Source: Aedes albopictus (lineage: Eukaryota > Arthropoda > Insecta > Diptera > Culicidae). Taken from it: a stretch of 64,000 nt of DNA. A model generated the notes under the pieces. That model ran no database searches and was not told the origin of the DNA. It was given only the letters and a program-made list of their open reading frames with translations. Of the stretch, positions 36,101-47,987 are shown one piece after another. Location: NCBI RefSeq assembly GCF_035046485.1, contig NC_085138.1:330683421-330747420 (forward strand). Direction: 5' to 3'. The position numbers were made by a program, and so were the translations under genes. Every line of letters begins with the position of its first letter. The stretch's first letter is position 1.

Positions 36101-39100
36101 TGGAGCGTATGTATCCATTCCGCGTTTCCTTGAAAACGCGGTAGTTTTTTTTTATATAGAATGTGGAGCGTTTGTATCCATTCCTCGTTCCCTTGAAAAC
36201 GGAGTAGTCTTTTTCCTTAATATGGAGCGTATGTATCCATTCCTCGTTCCCTTGATCACGCGGTAGTCTTTTCCTAAATATGGAGCGTATGTATTCATTC
36301 CTCGTTCCCTTGAGCACGCGGTAGTCTTTTATAGAATGTGGAGCGTATGTATCCATTCCTCGTTCCCTTGAAAACGCGGTAGTTTTTTTTATAGAATGTG
36401 AAGCGTATGTATCCATTCCTCGTTCCCTTGATCACGCGGTAGTCTTTTTCCTAAATATGGAGCGCATGTATCCATTCCTCGTTCCCTTGAGCACGCGGTA
36501 GACTTTTATAGATGTGGAGCGTATGTATCCATTCCTCGTTCCCTTGAAAACGCGGTAGTTTTTTTTATAGAATGTGGACGGTATGCATCCATTCCTCGTT
36601 CCCTTGAAAACGGAGTAGTCTTTTTCCTGAATATGGAGCGTATGTATCCATTCCTCGTTCCCTTGAGCACGCGGTAGTCTTTTATAGATGTGGAGCGTAT
36701 GTATCCATTCCTCGTTCCCTTGAAAACGCGATAGTTTTTTTTATAGAATGTGAAGCGTATGTATCCATTCCTCGTTCCCTTGATCACGCGGTAGTCTTTT
36801 TCCTAAATATGGAGCGTATGTATCCATTCCTCGTTCCCTTGAGCACGCGGTAGACTTTTATAGATGTGGAGCGTATGTATCCATTCCTCGTTCCCTTGAA
36901 AACGCGGTAGTTTTTTTTATAGAATGTGGACGGTATGCATCCATTCCTCGTTCCCTTGAAAACGGAGTAGTCTTTTTCCTGAATATGGAGCGTATGTATC
37001 CATTCCTCGTTCCCTTGAGCACGCGGTAGTCTTTTATAGATGTGGAGCGTATGTATCCATTCCTCGTTCCCTTGAAAACGCGGTAGTTTTTTTTATAGAA
37101 TGTGAAGCGTATGTATCCATTCCTCGTTCCCTTGATCACGCGGTAGTCTTTTTCCTAAATATGGAGCGTATGTATCCATTCCTCGTTCCCTTGAGCACGC
37201 GGTAGACTTTTATAGATGTGGAGCGTATGTATCCATTCCTCGTTCCCTTGAAAACGCGGTAGTTTTTTTTATAGAATGTGGAGCGTATGTATCCATTCCT
37301 CGTTACCTTGAAAACGGAGTAGTCTTTTTCCTTAATATGGAGCGTATGTATCCATTCCTCGTTCCCTTGATCACGCGGTAGTCTTTTCCTAAATATGGAG
37401 CGTATGCAGTGTTGGTAAAATCTCAAATTCTCAAATCTCATGTTTGAGTTGTTTCACGCGCGATTCTTGACTCGCCAAACTCACCGCCGAAAAAATCATG
37501 CATGAGTTGACTCGCGATTTCACTCATTGCGTTATTTCTTGGTGTTCTTAATATTTACATCGAATTTTTTAGGATTACATGATAGAACAAAAGCAAACCT
37601 ATCATACAACAACATTGGAGAGCGAGATTTTGCATGAAAATCTCGCGCGTGAGAAAATGATTCAGAATCGCGCGCGAGTTTGCTCACGCAGGAGCGGTTC
37701 ATGAGTGTGCTTTGAGTGTGATTTTACCAACACTGAGCGTATGTATCCATTCCTCGTTCCCTTGAACACGCGGTAGCCTCTTCCTAAATATGGAGCGTAT
37801 GTATTTATTCCCCGTTCCCTTGAACACGCGGTAGTCTTTTCCTAAATATGGAGCGTATGTATCCATTCCTCGTTTCCTTAAACACGCGGTAGTCTTTTAT
37901 AGAATGTGAAGCGTATGTATCCATTCCTCGTTACCTTGAAAACGGAGTAGTTTTTTTCCTTAATATGGAGCGTATGTATCCATTCCTCGTTCCCTTGAAC
38001 ACGCGGTAGTCTTTTCCTAAATATGGAGCGTATGTATCCATTCCTCGTTTCCTTAAACACGCGGTAGTCTTTTATAGAATGTGAAGCGTATGTATCCATT
38101 CCTCGTTACCTTGAAAACGGAGTAGTTTTTTTCCTTAATATGGAGCGTATGTATCCATTCCTCGTTCCCTTGAACACGCGGTAGTCTTTTCCTAAATATG
38201 GAGCGTATGTATCCATTCCCCGTTCCCTTGGACACGCGGTAGTCTCTTCCTAAATATGGAGCGTATGTATTTATTCCCCGTTCCCTTGAACACGCGGTAG
38301 TCTTTTCCTAAATATGGAGCGTATGTATCCATTCCTCGTTTCCTTAAACACGCGGTAGTCTTTTATAGAATGTGAAGCGTATGTATCCATTCCTCGTTCC
38401 CTTGTAAACGCAGTAGTCTTTTATAGAATGTGGAGCGTATGTATTCATTCCTCGTTCCCTTGATCACGCGGTAGTCTTTTCCTAAATATGGAGCGTATGT
38501 ATCCATTCCTCGTTCCCTTGATCACGCGGTAGTCTTTTCCTAAATATGGAGCATATGTATCCATTCCTCGTTCCCTTGAGCACGCGGTAGTCTTTTATAG
38601 AATGTGGAGCGTATGTATCCATTCCTCATTCCCTTGAAAACGCGGTATTTTTTTTTATAGAATGTGGAGCGTATGTATTCATTCCTTGTTCCCTTGAACA
38701 CGCGGTAGTCTTTTCCTGAATATGGAGCGTATGTATTCATTCCTCGTCCCCTTGAGCACGCAGTAGTCTTTTATAGAATGTGGAGCGTATGTATCCATTC
38801 CTCGTTCCCTTGAAAACGCGGTAGTTTTTTTTATAGAATGTGGAGCGTATGTATCCATTCCTCGTTCCCTTGAAAACGCGGTAGTTTTTTTATAGAATGT
38901 GGAGCGTATGTATCCATTCCTCGTTCCCTTGAAAACGGAGTAGTCTTTTTCCTTAATATGGAGCGTATGTATCCATTCCTCGTTCCCTAGATCACGCGGT
39001 AGTCTTTTCCTAAATATGGAACGTATGTATCCATTCCTTGTTCCCTTGAGCACGCGGTAGTCTTTTATAGAATGTGGAGCGTATGTATCCATTCCTCGTT

Positions 39101-41440
39101 CCCTTGAACACGCGGTAGTCTTTTCCTAAATATGGAGCGTATGTATCCATTCCTCGTTTCCTTAAACACGCGGTAGTCTTTTATAGAATGTGAAGCGTAT
39201 GTATCCATTCCTCGTTCCCTTGTAAACGCAGTAGTCTTTTATAGAATGTGGAGCGTATGTATCCATTCCTCGTTACCTTGAAAACGGAGTAGTTTTTTCC
39301 TTAATATGGAGCGTATGTATCCATTCCTCGTTCCCTTGAACACGCGGTAGTCTTTTCCTAAATATGGAGCGTATGTATCCATTCCCCGTTCCCTTGGACA
39401 CGCGGTAGTCTCTTCCTAAATATGGAGCGTATGTATTTATTCCCCGTTCCCTTGAACACGCGGTAGTCTTTTCCTAAATATGGAGCGTATGTATCCATTC
39501 CTCGTTTCCTTAAACACGCGGTAGTCTTTTATAGAATGTGAAGCGTATGTATCCATTCCTCGTTCCCTTGTAAACGCAGTAGTCTTTTATAGAATGTGGA
39601 GCGTATGTATTCATTCCTCGTTCCCTTGATCACGCGGTAGTCTTTTCCTAAATATGGAGCGTATGTATCCATTCCTCGTTCCCTTGATCACGCGGTAGTC
39701 TTTTCCTAAATATGGAGCATATGTATCCATTCCTCGTTCCCTTGAGCACGCGGTAGTCTTTTATAGAATGTGGAGCGTATGTATCCATTCCTCATTCCCT
39801 TGAAAACGCGGTATTTTTTTTATAGAATGTGGAGCGTATGTATTCATTCCTTGTTCCCTTGAACACGCGGTAGTCTGTTCCTGAATATGGAGCGTATGTA
39901 TTCATTCCTCGTCCCCTTGAGCACGCAGTAGTCTTTTATAGAATGTGGAGCGTATGTATCCATTCCTCGTTCCCTTGAAAACGCGGTAGTTTTTTTTATA
40001 GAATGTGGAGCGTATGTATCCATTCCTCGTTCCCTTGAAAACGCGGTAGTTTTTTTATAGAATGTGGAGCGTATGTATCCATTCCTCGTTCCCTTGAAAA
40101 CGGAGTAGTCTTTTTCCTTAATATGGAGCGTATGTATCCATTCCTCGTTCCCTTGATCACGCGGTAGTCTTTTCCTAAATATGGAGCGTATGTATCCATT
40201 CCTTGTTCCCTTGAGCACGCGGTAGTCTTTTATAGAATGTGGAGCGTATGTATCCATTCCTCGTTCCCTTGAAAACGCGGTAGTTTTTTTTATAGAATGT
40301 GGAGCGTATGTATCCATTCCTCGTTACCTTGAAAACAGAGTAGTCTTTTTCCTTAAAATGGAGCGTATGTATCCATTCCTCGTTCCCTTGATCACGCGGT
40401 AGTCTTTTCCTAAATATGGAGCGTGTGTATCCATTCCTCGTTCCCTTGAACACGCGGTAGTCTCTTCCTTAATATGGAGCGTATGTATCCATTCCTCGTT
40501 CCCTTGAACACGCGGTAGTCTTTTCCTAAATATGGAGCGTATGTATCCATTCCCCGTTCCCTTGAACACGCAGTAGTCTTTTCCTAAATATGGAGCGTAT
40601 GTATCCATTCCTCGTTTCCTTAAACACGCGGTAGTCTTTTATAGAATGTGAAGCGTATGTATCCATTCCTCGTTCCTTTGTAAACGCAGTAGTCTTTTAT
40701 AGAATGTGGAGCGTATGTATTCATCCCTCGTTCCCTTGAACACGCGGTAGTCTTTTCCTGATATGGAGCGTATGTATTCATTCCTCGTTCCCTTGAGCAC
40801 GCGGTAGTCTTTTATAGAATGTGGAGCGTATGTATCCATTCCTCGTTCCCTTGAAAACGCGGTAGTCTTTTAGAGAATATGGAGCGTATGTATTCATTCC
40901 TCGTTCCATGAACACGCGGTAGTCTTTTCTTAAATATGGAATGTATGTATCCATTCCTCGTTCCCTCGAACACGCGGTAGTCTTTTTCCTTAATATGGAG
41001 CGTATGTATCCATTCCCCGTTCCCTTTAACGCGCGGTAGCCTTTTCCTGAATATGGAGCGTATGTATCCATTCTTCGTTTCCCTTGAAGACGCGGTAGTC
41101 TTTTCGTGAATATTGAACATATTTGTCCATTATTCGATTCCCTTGAACACGTGGTAGTCTCTTCATGAATTTGGAACATATGTGTCCATTCTACGGTTTC
41201 CTTGAACACGCGGCAGTTTTTTACTGAATGTAGAGCACATGTATCCATTCATCGTTCCCTTGAACACGCGGCAGTCTTTTATTGAATGTGGAGCGCTTGT
41301 ATCCACTCTTCGCTCCCTTGAACACGCAGCAGTTTTTACTGAATGTGAAGCACATGTATCCATTCCTCGCTCCCTTGAACGCGCGGCAGTCTTTTACTGA
41401 ATGTGGAGTGTATATATCCATTCCCCTTTCTCTTAAATAC
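33196..41440 (+). repeat. 58-bp minisatellite, core array
   Basis: The unit runs GTATCCATTCCTCGTTCCCT, TGAACACGCGGTAGTC, TTTTCCTAAATATGGAGCGT, AT: 58 bp. About 135 copies once the insert at 37407-37735 is removed. Two tail variants alternate (TTTTCCTAAATATGG and TTTTATAGAATGTGG). Long-range duplications exist: 36430-36785 repeats at +352 bp (six units), and about 38.68 kb repeats at 39.85 kb (+1165 bp, 20 units). Minus-strand frames up to 157 codons exist because the unit has few stops, but indels change the frame from copy to copy. Confidence 0.97.
37407..37735. mobile_element. hAT-like MITE inside the 58-bp array
   Basis: Perfect 16-bp inverted ends CAGTGTTGGTAAAATC. Target duplication AGCGTATG (37399-37406 and 37736-37743) occurs once per intact repeat unit. 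329 bp, rich in CTCGCG/CTCACG words, no ORF. An 8-bp duplication with CAGTG ends is typical of hAT. Confidence 0.92.
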
Positions 41441-41459
41441 GTAGTTAAATTTATGCAAC

Positions 41460-41665
41460 TTGTTCTGCAACTCTAAATATTAACAATGGACAGCACTAGA
41501 AACTCATCATGTCGTTAAGAAGCGCTCATGTCAGTGGTCTAACAATTCTTAGAGCACTAGGCATGGTTCCATTATGTCGTTTAAAGAGTTGCCACATATG
41601 GCTTCAAGTTCCGGCTAATTTCGATCAACTGGCTAATGGTTCACTGATGCTTACACTGTGATATT
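41460..41665 (+). repeat. 200-bp spacer repeat, copy 2
   Basis: Follows the last core units. Same ordered landmarks as 33006-33195 (CAGTGGTCTAACAATTC, TTTAAAGAGTTGCCAC, ACTGGCTAATGGTT). Confidence 0.85.
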
Positions 41666-42239
41666 ACTAGTGTTACCTTAAACTTCGTAATCCTCATACA
41701 CGTTTTATTTTTTTTACTAACGCGGAAGTTTATCAGATTGTAGTACATGTGTATCCTTTCCTAGTTTGCATGAATGTGTAGCGTATGTCTCCATTCTAGT
41801 GTTTTTAATTTTTAGCATCTGTTGTTCCATCCTTCAAAATTTCTGAAATGATTCAGCGGGTATTACGACTTCCATTTGAATTCCTGATACCTGATATATA
41901 TATCTACTATTCATCTTCATAAATACGCGGTACTCTTCCCTCAAATGTGGAGGACATGTATCAACTCTTCGTCATTTATTAACACGCGGTACTCTTCCTC
42001 CAAATGTGGAGCATATGTGTCCGCTCCTCGTCTTTATGAACACGCGATACTCTTCACCCAAATTTGGAGTCGATGCCTTTACTCTTTATAAATACAGAAT
42101 ACTGATACATATGTATCCATTCTTCGTCTCTATAAATATGCGGTATTCTTCCCTCAAAACGGGAGCATATGTATCCAATCTTCGTTTTTATTTATATCCA
42201 CTCCTCGTTTCCATGAATACGCGGTTGACTTTCCCTGTA
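41666..42239 (+). repeat. 58-bp minisatellite, short diverged block between spacers
   Basis: From about 41910 the units are of the CTTCGTCTTTATAAATACGC type with CGGTACTCTTCC and AAATGTGGAGCATATG. 41666-41900 is only faintly periodic. It is bounded by spacer copies 2 and 3. Confidence 0.75.
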
Positions 42240-42435
42240 AGTTGTTAGCTTCAAACATTAACATTGAACTGCAGTAGAAAATCATTAAGTCGTTAAGAAG
42301 CGCTCTTGTCAGTGGTCTAACAACTCTTAGCGTACTAGGCATGGTTCCAATATGTAGTTTAAAGAGTTGCCACCTATGATTTAGAGTTCCGATCAATATC
42401 GATTAACTGACAGATAGTTTACTGCTGCTGTGATC
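42240..42435 (+). repeat. 200-bp spacer repeat, copy 3
   Basis: AAGAAGCGCTCTTGTCAGTG, ACTAGGCATGGTTCCA and TTTAAAGAGTTGCCAC in the same order as in the other two copies; the final CTAATGGTT part is diverged. Confidence 0.85.
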
Positions 42436-44220
42436 TTTGAAATGTTACGCGGTAGTCTTTCGGAATATGTAGCATTTGCATCCACTCTTCGCTTCGTCTT
42501 TAAAAATACGCGGTACTCTTTCCCCAAATGTGGATCATATGTATCCACTCTTCGTCTTTATAAATACGCGGTACTCTTCTCTCAAATGTGGAGCATATGT
42601 ATCTACTCTTTGTCCTTATAAATACGCAGTACTCTTTTCCCAAATGTGGAGCGTGGTGGTGCATGGTACTCTTCCCTCAAATGTGGAGCATATGTATCAA
42701 GATCAGGGTACGAAAAAACGGATCACGCCGAAAAACAAACGCTTTGTCCTAAGCGGTGCATGTCGGTAACAAAGCCGCTCCGCAACAAACGCATGTCAGG
42801 CGATGAGAGCAATAAAACAAACATCGCTTGTCGTGCGTGTGCCGATATTCCGATTTTCTTCTGAAATTTTCAACCCACATCATCGAATTCATAAGCATTT
42901 GGACGAATTAAGACTCTTACAAACCTCAGAGTCGAGTTTCAGTTGTAAAACAATGCGAAAACCACGATGTGAATAGAACGAGACAAATATTCCTACCGTT
43001 TTTGTTGTGAACAAACTCGGGAGCGATTTTGTCATTATTTGCTAACGAAAAAACAAAGCGTTGTTGCCGTGCCTTCTTTAATGCCTATTTTTCACTTGCA
43101 GTGCCACATTCTGCGTACACTGATCAAGATATGTATCCACTCTTTTCCGTTTCATACATACGCGGTATTCTTCCCTCAAATGTGGAGCATATGTATACAC
43201 TCTTCGTTTTTTTTTAAATACACGGTACTCTTCCCCCAAATGTGGAGCATATATATTCACTCTTCGTCTTTATAAATACGCGATACTCTTTCCCCAAATG
43301 TGAGGCATATCTATCCACTCTTTGTCTTTATAAATACGCGGTACTCTCCCCTCAAAAGTGAAGCATGTGTATCCACTCTTCGTCCTTACAAAACTCTTCC
43401 CTCAAATGTGGAGCATTTGTATCCACTTTTTGCTTCGTCTATAAATACGCGGCACTCTTTCCCCAAAATGTAGAGCATATGTATCCACTCTTCGTCTTGA
43501 AAAATACGCGATACTCTTCCTCAAATGTGGAGCATATGTATTCATTCTTTCTTTATAAATACGCGGTACTCTTCCCTCAAATGTGAAGCACATGTACCCA
43601 CTTTTCGTCTTAATTAACACGCGGTACTCTTCCTCCAAATGTAGAGCATATGTATCCCCCCTCGTCTTTATGAATACGTGGTACTCTTCCTTCAAATGTG
43701 GAGCATATGTATCCACTCTTTGTTCTTATGAATACGCGGTACTCTTCCCCCAAATGTGGAGCATATGTATCCACTCTTCGTCCTTATAAATACGCAGTAT
43801 TTTTTCCTCAAAAGTGTATCTGTATCCACTGCGGCTTTATAAATACGCTATACTATTCTCTTAACTGGGGGGCATATGTATCCCACTCTTCGTCTTTATT
43901 AATACTTGGTGTTCTTCCCTCAAATGTGGAGCATTTGTATCCACTCTTTGTCTTTATAAATACGCGGTACTCTCCCCTCAAATGTGGAACATGTGTATTC
44001 CCTCTTCGTCTTCAAAAATACGCGGTATTCTTCACTAAAAAGAGGAGCATATGTATCCATTCTTCGTCTTTTTTAAATACGCGGTACTTTTCCCCCAAAT
44101 GTGGAGTATATGTATCCACTCTTCGTCCTAATAAACTTGCGATATTCTTTCCTCAAATGTGTAGCATATGTATCCACCTTTCGTCTTTATAATTTCGCGG
44201 TACTGTACCTCCTAACGTAG
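42436..44220 (+). repeat. 58-bp minisatellite, right block (variant subfamily)
   Basis: About 23 units of 57-60 bp with the consensus ATGTATCCACTCTTCGTC, TTTATAAATACGCGG, TACTCTTCCC and TCAAATGTGGAGCAT. Compared with the core, CCTCGTTCCCTTG is replaced by CTTCGTCTTTATA. It is interrupted by the insertion at 42704-43122 and decays after 44200. A stray piece (AATACGCGGTAGTCTTTTC) sits alone at 45331-45349. Confidence 0.92.
42704..43122. mobile_element. hAT-like insertion in the right 58-bp block
   Basis: ATCAAGAT (42696-42703) is repeated at 43123-43130. Inverted ends CAGGGTACG / CAGTGTACG differ at one base. 419 bp. The insert has an unusually coding-like base mix near 42720-42860, but the open frame there (to 42864) begins in the repeat and shows no domain. 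Confidence 0.78.
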
Positions 44221-45952
44221 ATCATATATCATGAATACGTCGTAGTTTTTCTATGAATGTGGAGTATAGGGTTTTTGACCCCATTTTTGGCACTACAGGT
44301 AAACAAAATTGTACAATACCTAAATTCACAACGAAACAACCGTTTTTGACCACTTCTTTCATCTGAATCAGATACCTTACGAAGTGCACTCGCCTGCGTG
44401 TAATAGTTGTTTTGAGCACTTGTGCGGCTTCTGAGTGATCTTTAGCTCATTCAATCAATGGGTCGTAAATCCCGTTGCGGGATTGGAAGTGCGTTTGGAA
44501 AATTTGCGGCAGTTGATATTTTGATTTGTTTTGATGTGAGGTGCCGAGAATTGTCACTGGTGCCCAAGTAGTTTTTTTTTATTACTGTTCGGGTCTGTCA
44601 CTGCGACCAGTTATTAGATGTATTCTGACATTACCCGTATCCTTAATGTGGTGTGCATGTCGCATTACTCAATCGCTACTGAAGGACAATAAAGTATCGA
44701 TTTTGATACGTTTTTTGTTTTGTTTTCTTAGAAATTTCTTTTTTCTAAAAAAAACAAGAGCACGGATAATTGGCCATACATTGGAAACCTAGCAGCCCCC
44801 TTGTTTTACTGCTAAATTCGCCCCAGTTAGAAGTTTAGTACCCGGGTTTTAACATTAGCAACAATACCATTCCAATAATGAAACATATGTTCAGTAATAA
44901 AGATTCTAGTATGTTCCTTGCATACCAGCACTTACCAGTCTTTGAAGAGTTAGTACATACATGGATCCCTAAACCGATTTGATGTCCATTGCATCAAGTT
45001 TAGCTTCGAACGGCGAGGTTTTTAACTTTCTGCAAAGTAAAGTTGGTCAACTTAGTTTTATTCAGAGATCGTAAGCCACCACGATACCAGTGACAAAGAC
45101 TAAATACTGTGATTCCTTGAATTGCCAGAACGCATATTCCAAAATTGGAAAAAAGGACGACACTAGGTTTCGGTAGATTTTACTCCGTAATGCGATACGA
45201 AAAGGTGATCTACCCACGTTACGGGCTCCGTTAACGATCGAGCATCTTTGAAACCCTCTCAACCATTCATCCATCAGCACGGATCGCCTGACACCTTGCA
45301 TTGGGGTTCCCTGTTGGTTGTTGTTGTCAATACGCGGTAGTCTTTTCTCACAAGCCGAGTTTGTGTATTATGCTCTCTCCTTGTTGGTATTTTGCATTAT
45401 CTCTTCATTATTGCTGCTGTCACATGGTTGTCATAGGGTCCCGTATCCATCTTAAGCAAAGTGCTATTATTTTCGTCCTATCTAAAACAAAGCTGATAAG
45501 CTCTATTTGTTTCGTAATTTTTTTAATTTTTGTTTTTTTTTTTGAGCGAGCATTCATAATAACAAAAAAAAACGAAAATAATCGTTTTTTGAATACAGTA
45601 ACAAATTTTGAAAACGACGTATAATCAATGGTGTGGCATTGATTATACGTGAGGAATTCCACGGAGTCATGTCAGTCGATCCTGAGCGACCATTTCAAAA
45701 ATATCTGAAACTTTGCACAGTTTTTCAATTTCATATAAATCGCCATTTTTTGATATTAAACCTTCATATTCACTCACGACTAACTTTTCAAAAGGGTGTA
45801 TGCGAAAATAGTTCTAAAATATTCTAAAAGCTGTACAGCAAAAACGGATTGTTCGATTGTTATAAATTTTTCAGCAAAGTTAGATAACTAAATGATGATT
45901 CCTTAGAAAATATACACTGTAAAAAATTTCTTTTTCTACTTTGAAAAACCCC
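44221..45952. other. Intergenic stretch, no gene supported
   Basis: Contains a perfect 14-bp hairpin at 45617-45650 (ACGTATAATCAATG, 6-nt loop, CATTGATTATACGT). 45869-45940 is the inverse of 60483-60547 (AGCAAAGTTAGATAACTAAA...). A minus-strand 79-codon frame (45062-45301) looks protein-like in composition but has no recognised domain or splice support. Confidence 0.45.
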
Positions 45953-45996
45953 TAATTAATCCACCTAGCGGTGATGATGCCTTTCTCGTGCCATAA
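45953..45996 (+). mobile_element. Isolated 5'-end motif of the composite element
   Basis: TTAATCCACCTAGCGGTGAT followed by GATGCCTTTCTCGTG matches 22897-22934 and the inverse of 2697-2752. What follows (46000-46400) is not alignable by eye to the other copies, so this is either a short fragment or a distant family member. Confidence 0.55.
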
Positions 45997-46409
45997 AGTA
46001 TCCTTTCAATAAAACACAAGTGATAAATTAAGTCCACTCAATATGGATATATTTTATATGTGCATGATCGAAATCTCAATTGTGGATTTTTTATAATTCT
46101 GAATATCTTCCCCAACAATCCAAGGAGAACGATTTTACTTGGTTTCAGAGAATAAATTCTAGAAAACAATCGCCGTATTTAATATTTAGGCATCATATAG
46201 ATATTCAAGTAATAATTTTTTTAAATCTTGGCATATTTTCCTTGCAAAATACACACAGCAGATAAATTTGTAGTATCCTCTGACGTAATTTTTGGCATTA
46301 ACGAACGTAATTTTACCAGTTTATATCGTCGTTTTCCAATAATTACCACACTCATCATGTACACCCTGTTTAGCACCGGAAAATGTCAACGAACCTGTTC
46401 CAGAAGATA

Positions 46410-46626
46410 GGGTAGTGGAAGTAATTTGGCCCGGGGCATGTATTTTGGCCCACCCTGGGTTTTTATTACATTTATCATAATTATCGCTACCAAGTCTAGG
46501 CAAATGATTATCGGAAGTTCCTATAATCATTTGCCAAGATTTGGTAGAGATTATATGATAAATGTAATAAAAAAAACCCAGGGTTGGCTAAAATACATGC
46601 CCCGGGCCAAAATACCTCCACTACCC
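46410..46626. mobile_element. 217-bp foldback MITE with TA flanks
   Basis: The ends GGGTAGTGGA...TCCACTACCC are flanked by TA (46408-46409 and 46627-46628). Almost the whole length is an inverted repeat: GGCCCGGGGCATGTATTTTG, AACCCAGGG, TTACATTTATCATA and CAAATGATTAT all recur in complement. Tc1/mariner-type MITE by its target duplication. It could form a long hairpin RNA if transcribed. Confidence 0.85.
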
Positions 46627-46628
46627 TA

Positions 46629-47336
46629 CTCGCTTATTTTCGAATAGGATGAATATGGGAGCGTAAGATTACTAATGATGGAACACACATCCTATATGAA
46701 TTGTCTGTCGGTTTCATTCTAGCGATTGCTAGAACGCGATTTAAGAGTGTACCATCAAACTCGGTGAAATAGCTAAACGGTGGCGGCTAATTTGCTGCAT
46801 TGAATGTAATTTTTTCATCACTACGTGAGTGATGTGCAGCTTAAACAATGTAGTATCTTAAGAATATTTTTGTAACAATATAACCTGGTTTACCGCTCTG
46901 GCATTAGGGACATTTTTGACCCAAACCGTACACCACGCCAGCGACCTGTTTCCAACGTGATGCAAAAAGAAGGTTAAAATCAGTTCAATACGCGCTACCG
47001 AGGTACAACGAGCCACCTTAATATCTCCCTGGTGACATAATTTTTCATATGACATGTTTACACTAATCGATAGCATTTTTAATTTTCTATCTTCTCAACT
47101 TATAAAACTTCGAATTTTACTAACTAATAAAATATTAAAATTAAAAACAGATTTCAGCCATTTCTGATGTAAGAATGCGAAAATTTTTCCGCAGATTTGC
47201 AGATCGAAATGGAGCAAAGTTGTAAAACTTGATGTGAAAATCTCTTTGCTTACTCGCAAAATTTATGATTTGTGCAAGAAGGGCTGTTTTAAGTGTAAAA
47301 ATGCGTATTTTGTAGTCCAAAATCGCGAGTACTTTA
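46629..47336. other. Stretch without recognised features
   Basis: AT-rich, no convincing frame. TTAGGGACATTTTTGACCCA near 46905 resembles motifs in other dispersed repeats, but no boundaries are visible. Confidence 0.35.
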
Positions 47337-47574
47337 GGGGTAAAATGCGCCGGTCTTCGCCGTAACTCCAAAACAGCCGTTGGCGTTTGAATTATGACTA
47401 CAGTAACACAGAGACGAAAATCAGAACCTTTCAAATGTGCATTAATTGCGTTATTAGCTGCAGCACTAACGTCGAGTAAACGCCGTGATGCATGCAACAC
47501 TCAAACCACGTTATTTCTTGGCGTGTTACATTTCGTGGCGCATTTTTCCCGTAACGGGCGGCGTGATTTACCCC
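47337..47574. mobile_element. Degenerate MITE (GGGGTAAAATGCGCCG ends)
   Basis: The left end GGGGTAAAATGCGCCG and the complement of the right end (GGGGTAAATCACGCCG) are similar. 238 bp. No target duplication is evident, so the family is unassigned. Open frames (119 and 70 codons, opposite strands) span it without any domain. Confidence 0.5.
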
Positions 47575-47693
47575 GAAAAACTGAAAAACACATATTTGAT
47601 CAATAATTTCAAAAAAAAATCATAGCATAGCTTCTACAATGTTATTTGATTAAATGTTTTCAATAATTGGAAGAAAATACATTGAACTTTAGG

Positions 47694-47972
47694 GCCCATA
47701 TAGCCGAAGCGGTAAACGCACGGGTATTCAGCATGACCATGCTGAGGGTGACGGGTTCGATTCCCGGTCGGTCCAGGATCTTTTCGTAAAGGAAATTTCC
47801 TTTACTTCCTTGGGCATAGAATATCTTCGTGCCTGCCACACGATATATACATGCAAAATGGTCATTGGCAGAGGAAGCTCTCAGTTAAAAACTGTGGAAG
47901 TGCTCATTGAACACTAAGTTGAGAAGCAGGCTTTGTCCCAGTGAGGACGTTACGCCAAGAAGAGGAGAGAGG
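47694..47972 (+). mobile_element. Full-length tRNA-derived SINE with 15-bp target duplication
   Basis: An exact 15-bp repeat ACATTGAACTTTAGG (47679-47693 and 47973-47987) flanks the insert. The tRNA-like head has A box TAGCCGAAGCGGTAA and B box GGTTCGATTCC. The body shares AACTGTGGAAGTGCTCA and GAACACTAAGTTGA with the minus-strand SINE at 31.7 kb. The 3' end is AAGAAGAGGAGAG. The perfect duplication suggests a recent insertion. Confidence 0.94.
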
Positions 47973-47987
47973 ACATTGAACTTTAGG

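Noticed and set aside
32525..41248. Many minus-strand open frames (up to 157 codons) with repeated RNGYIRS / EEWIHTLHI / RGMDTYAPHS peptides
   Set aside because: They are the three reading frames of the 58-bp unit, which has few stops. Unit-length indels switch frames and no start or conserved frame spans the array.
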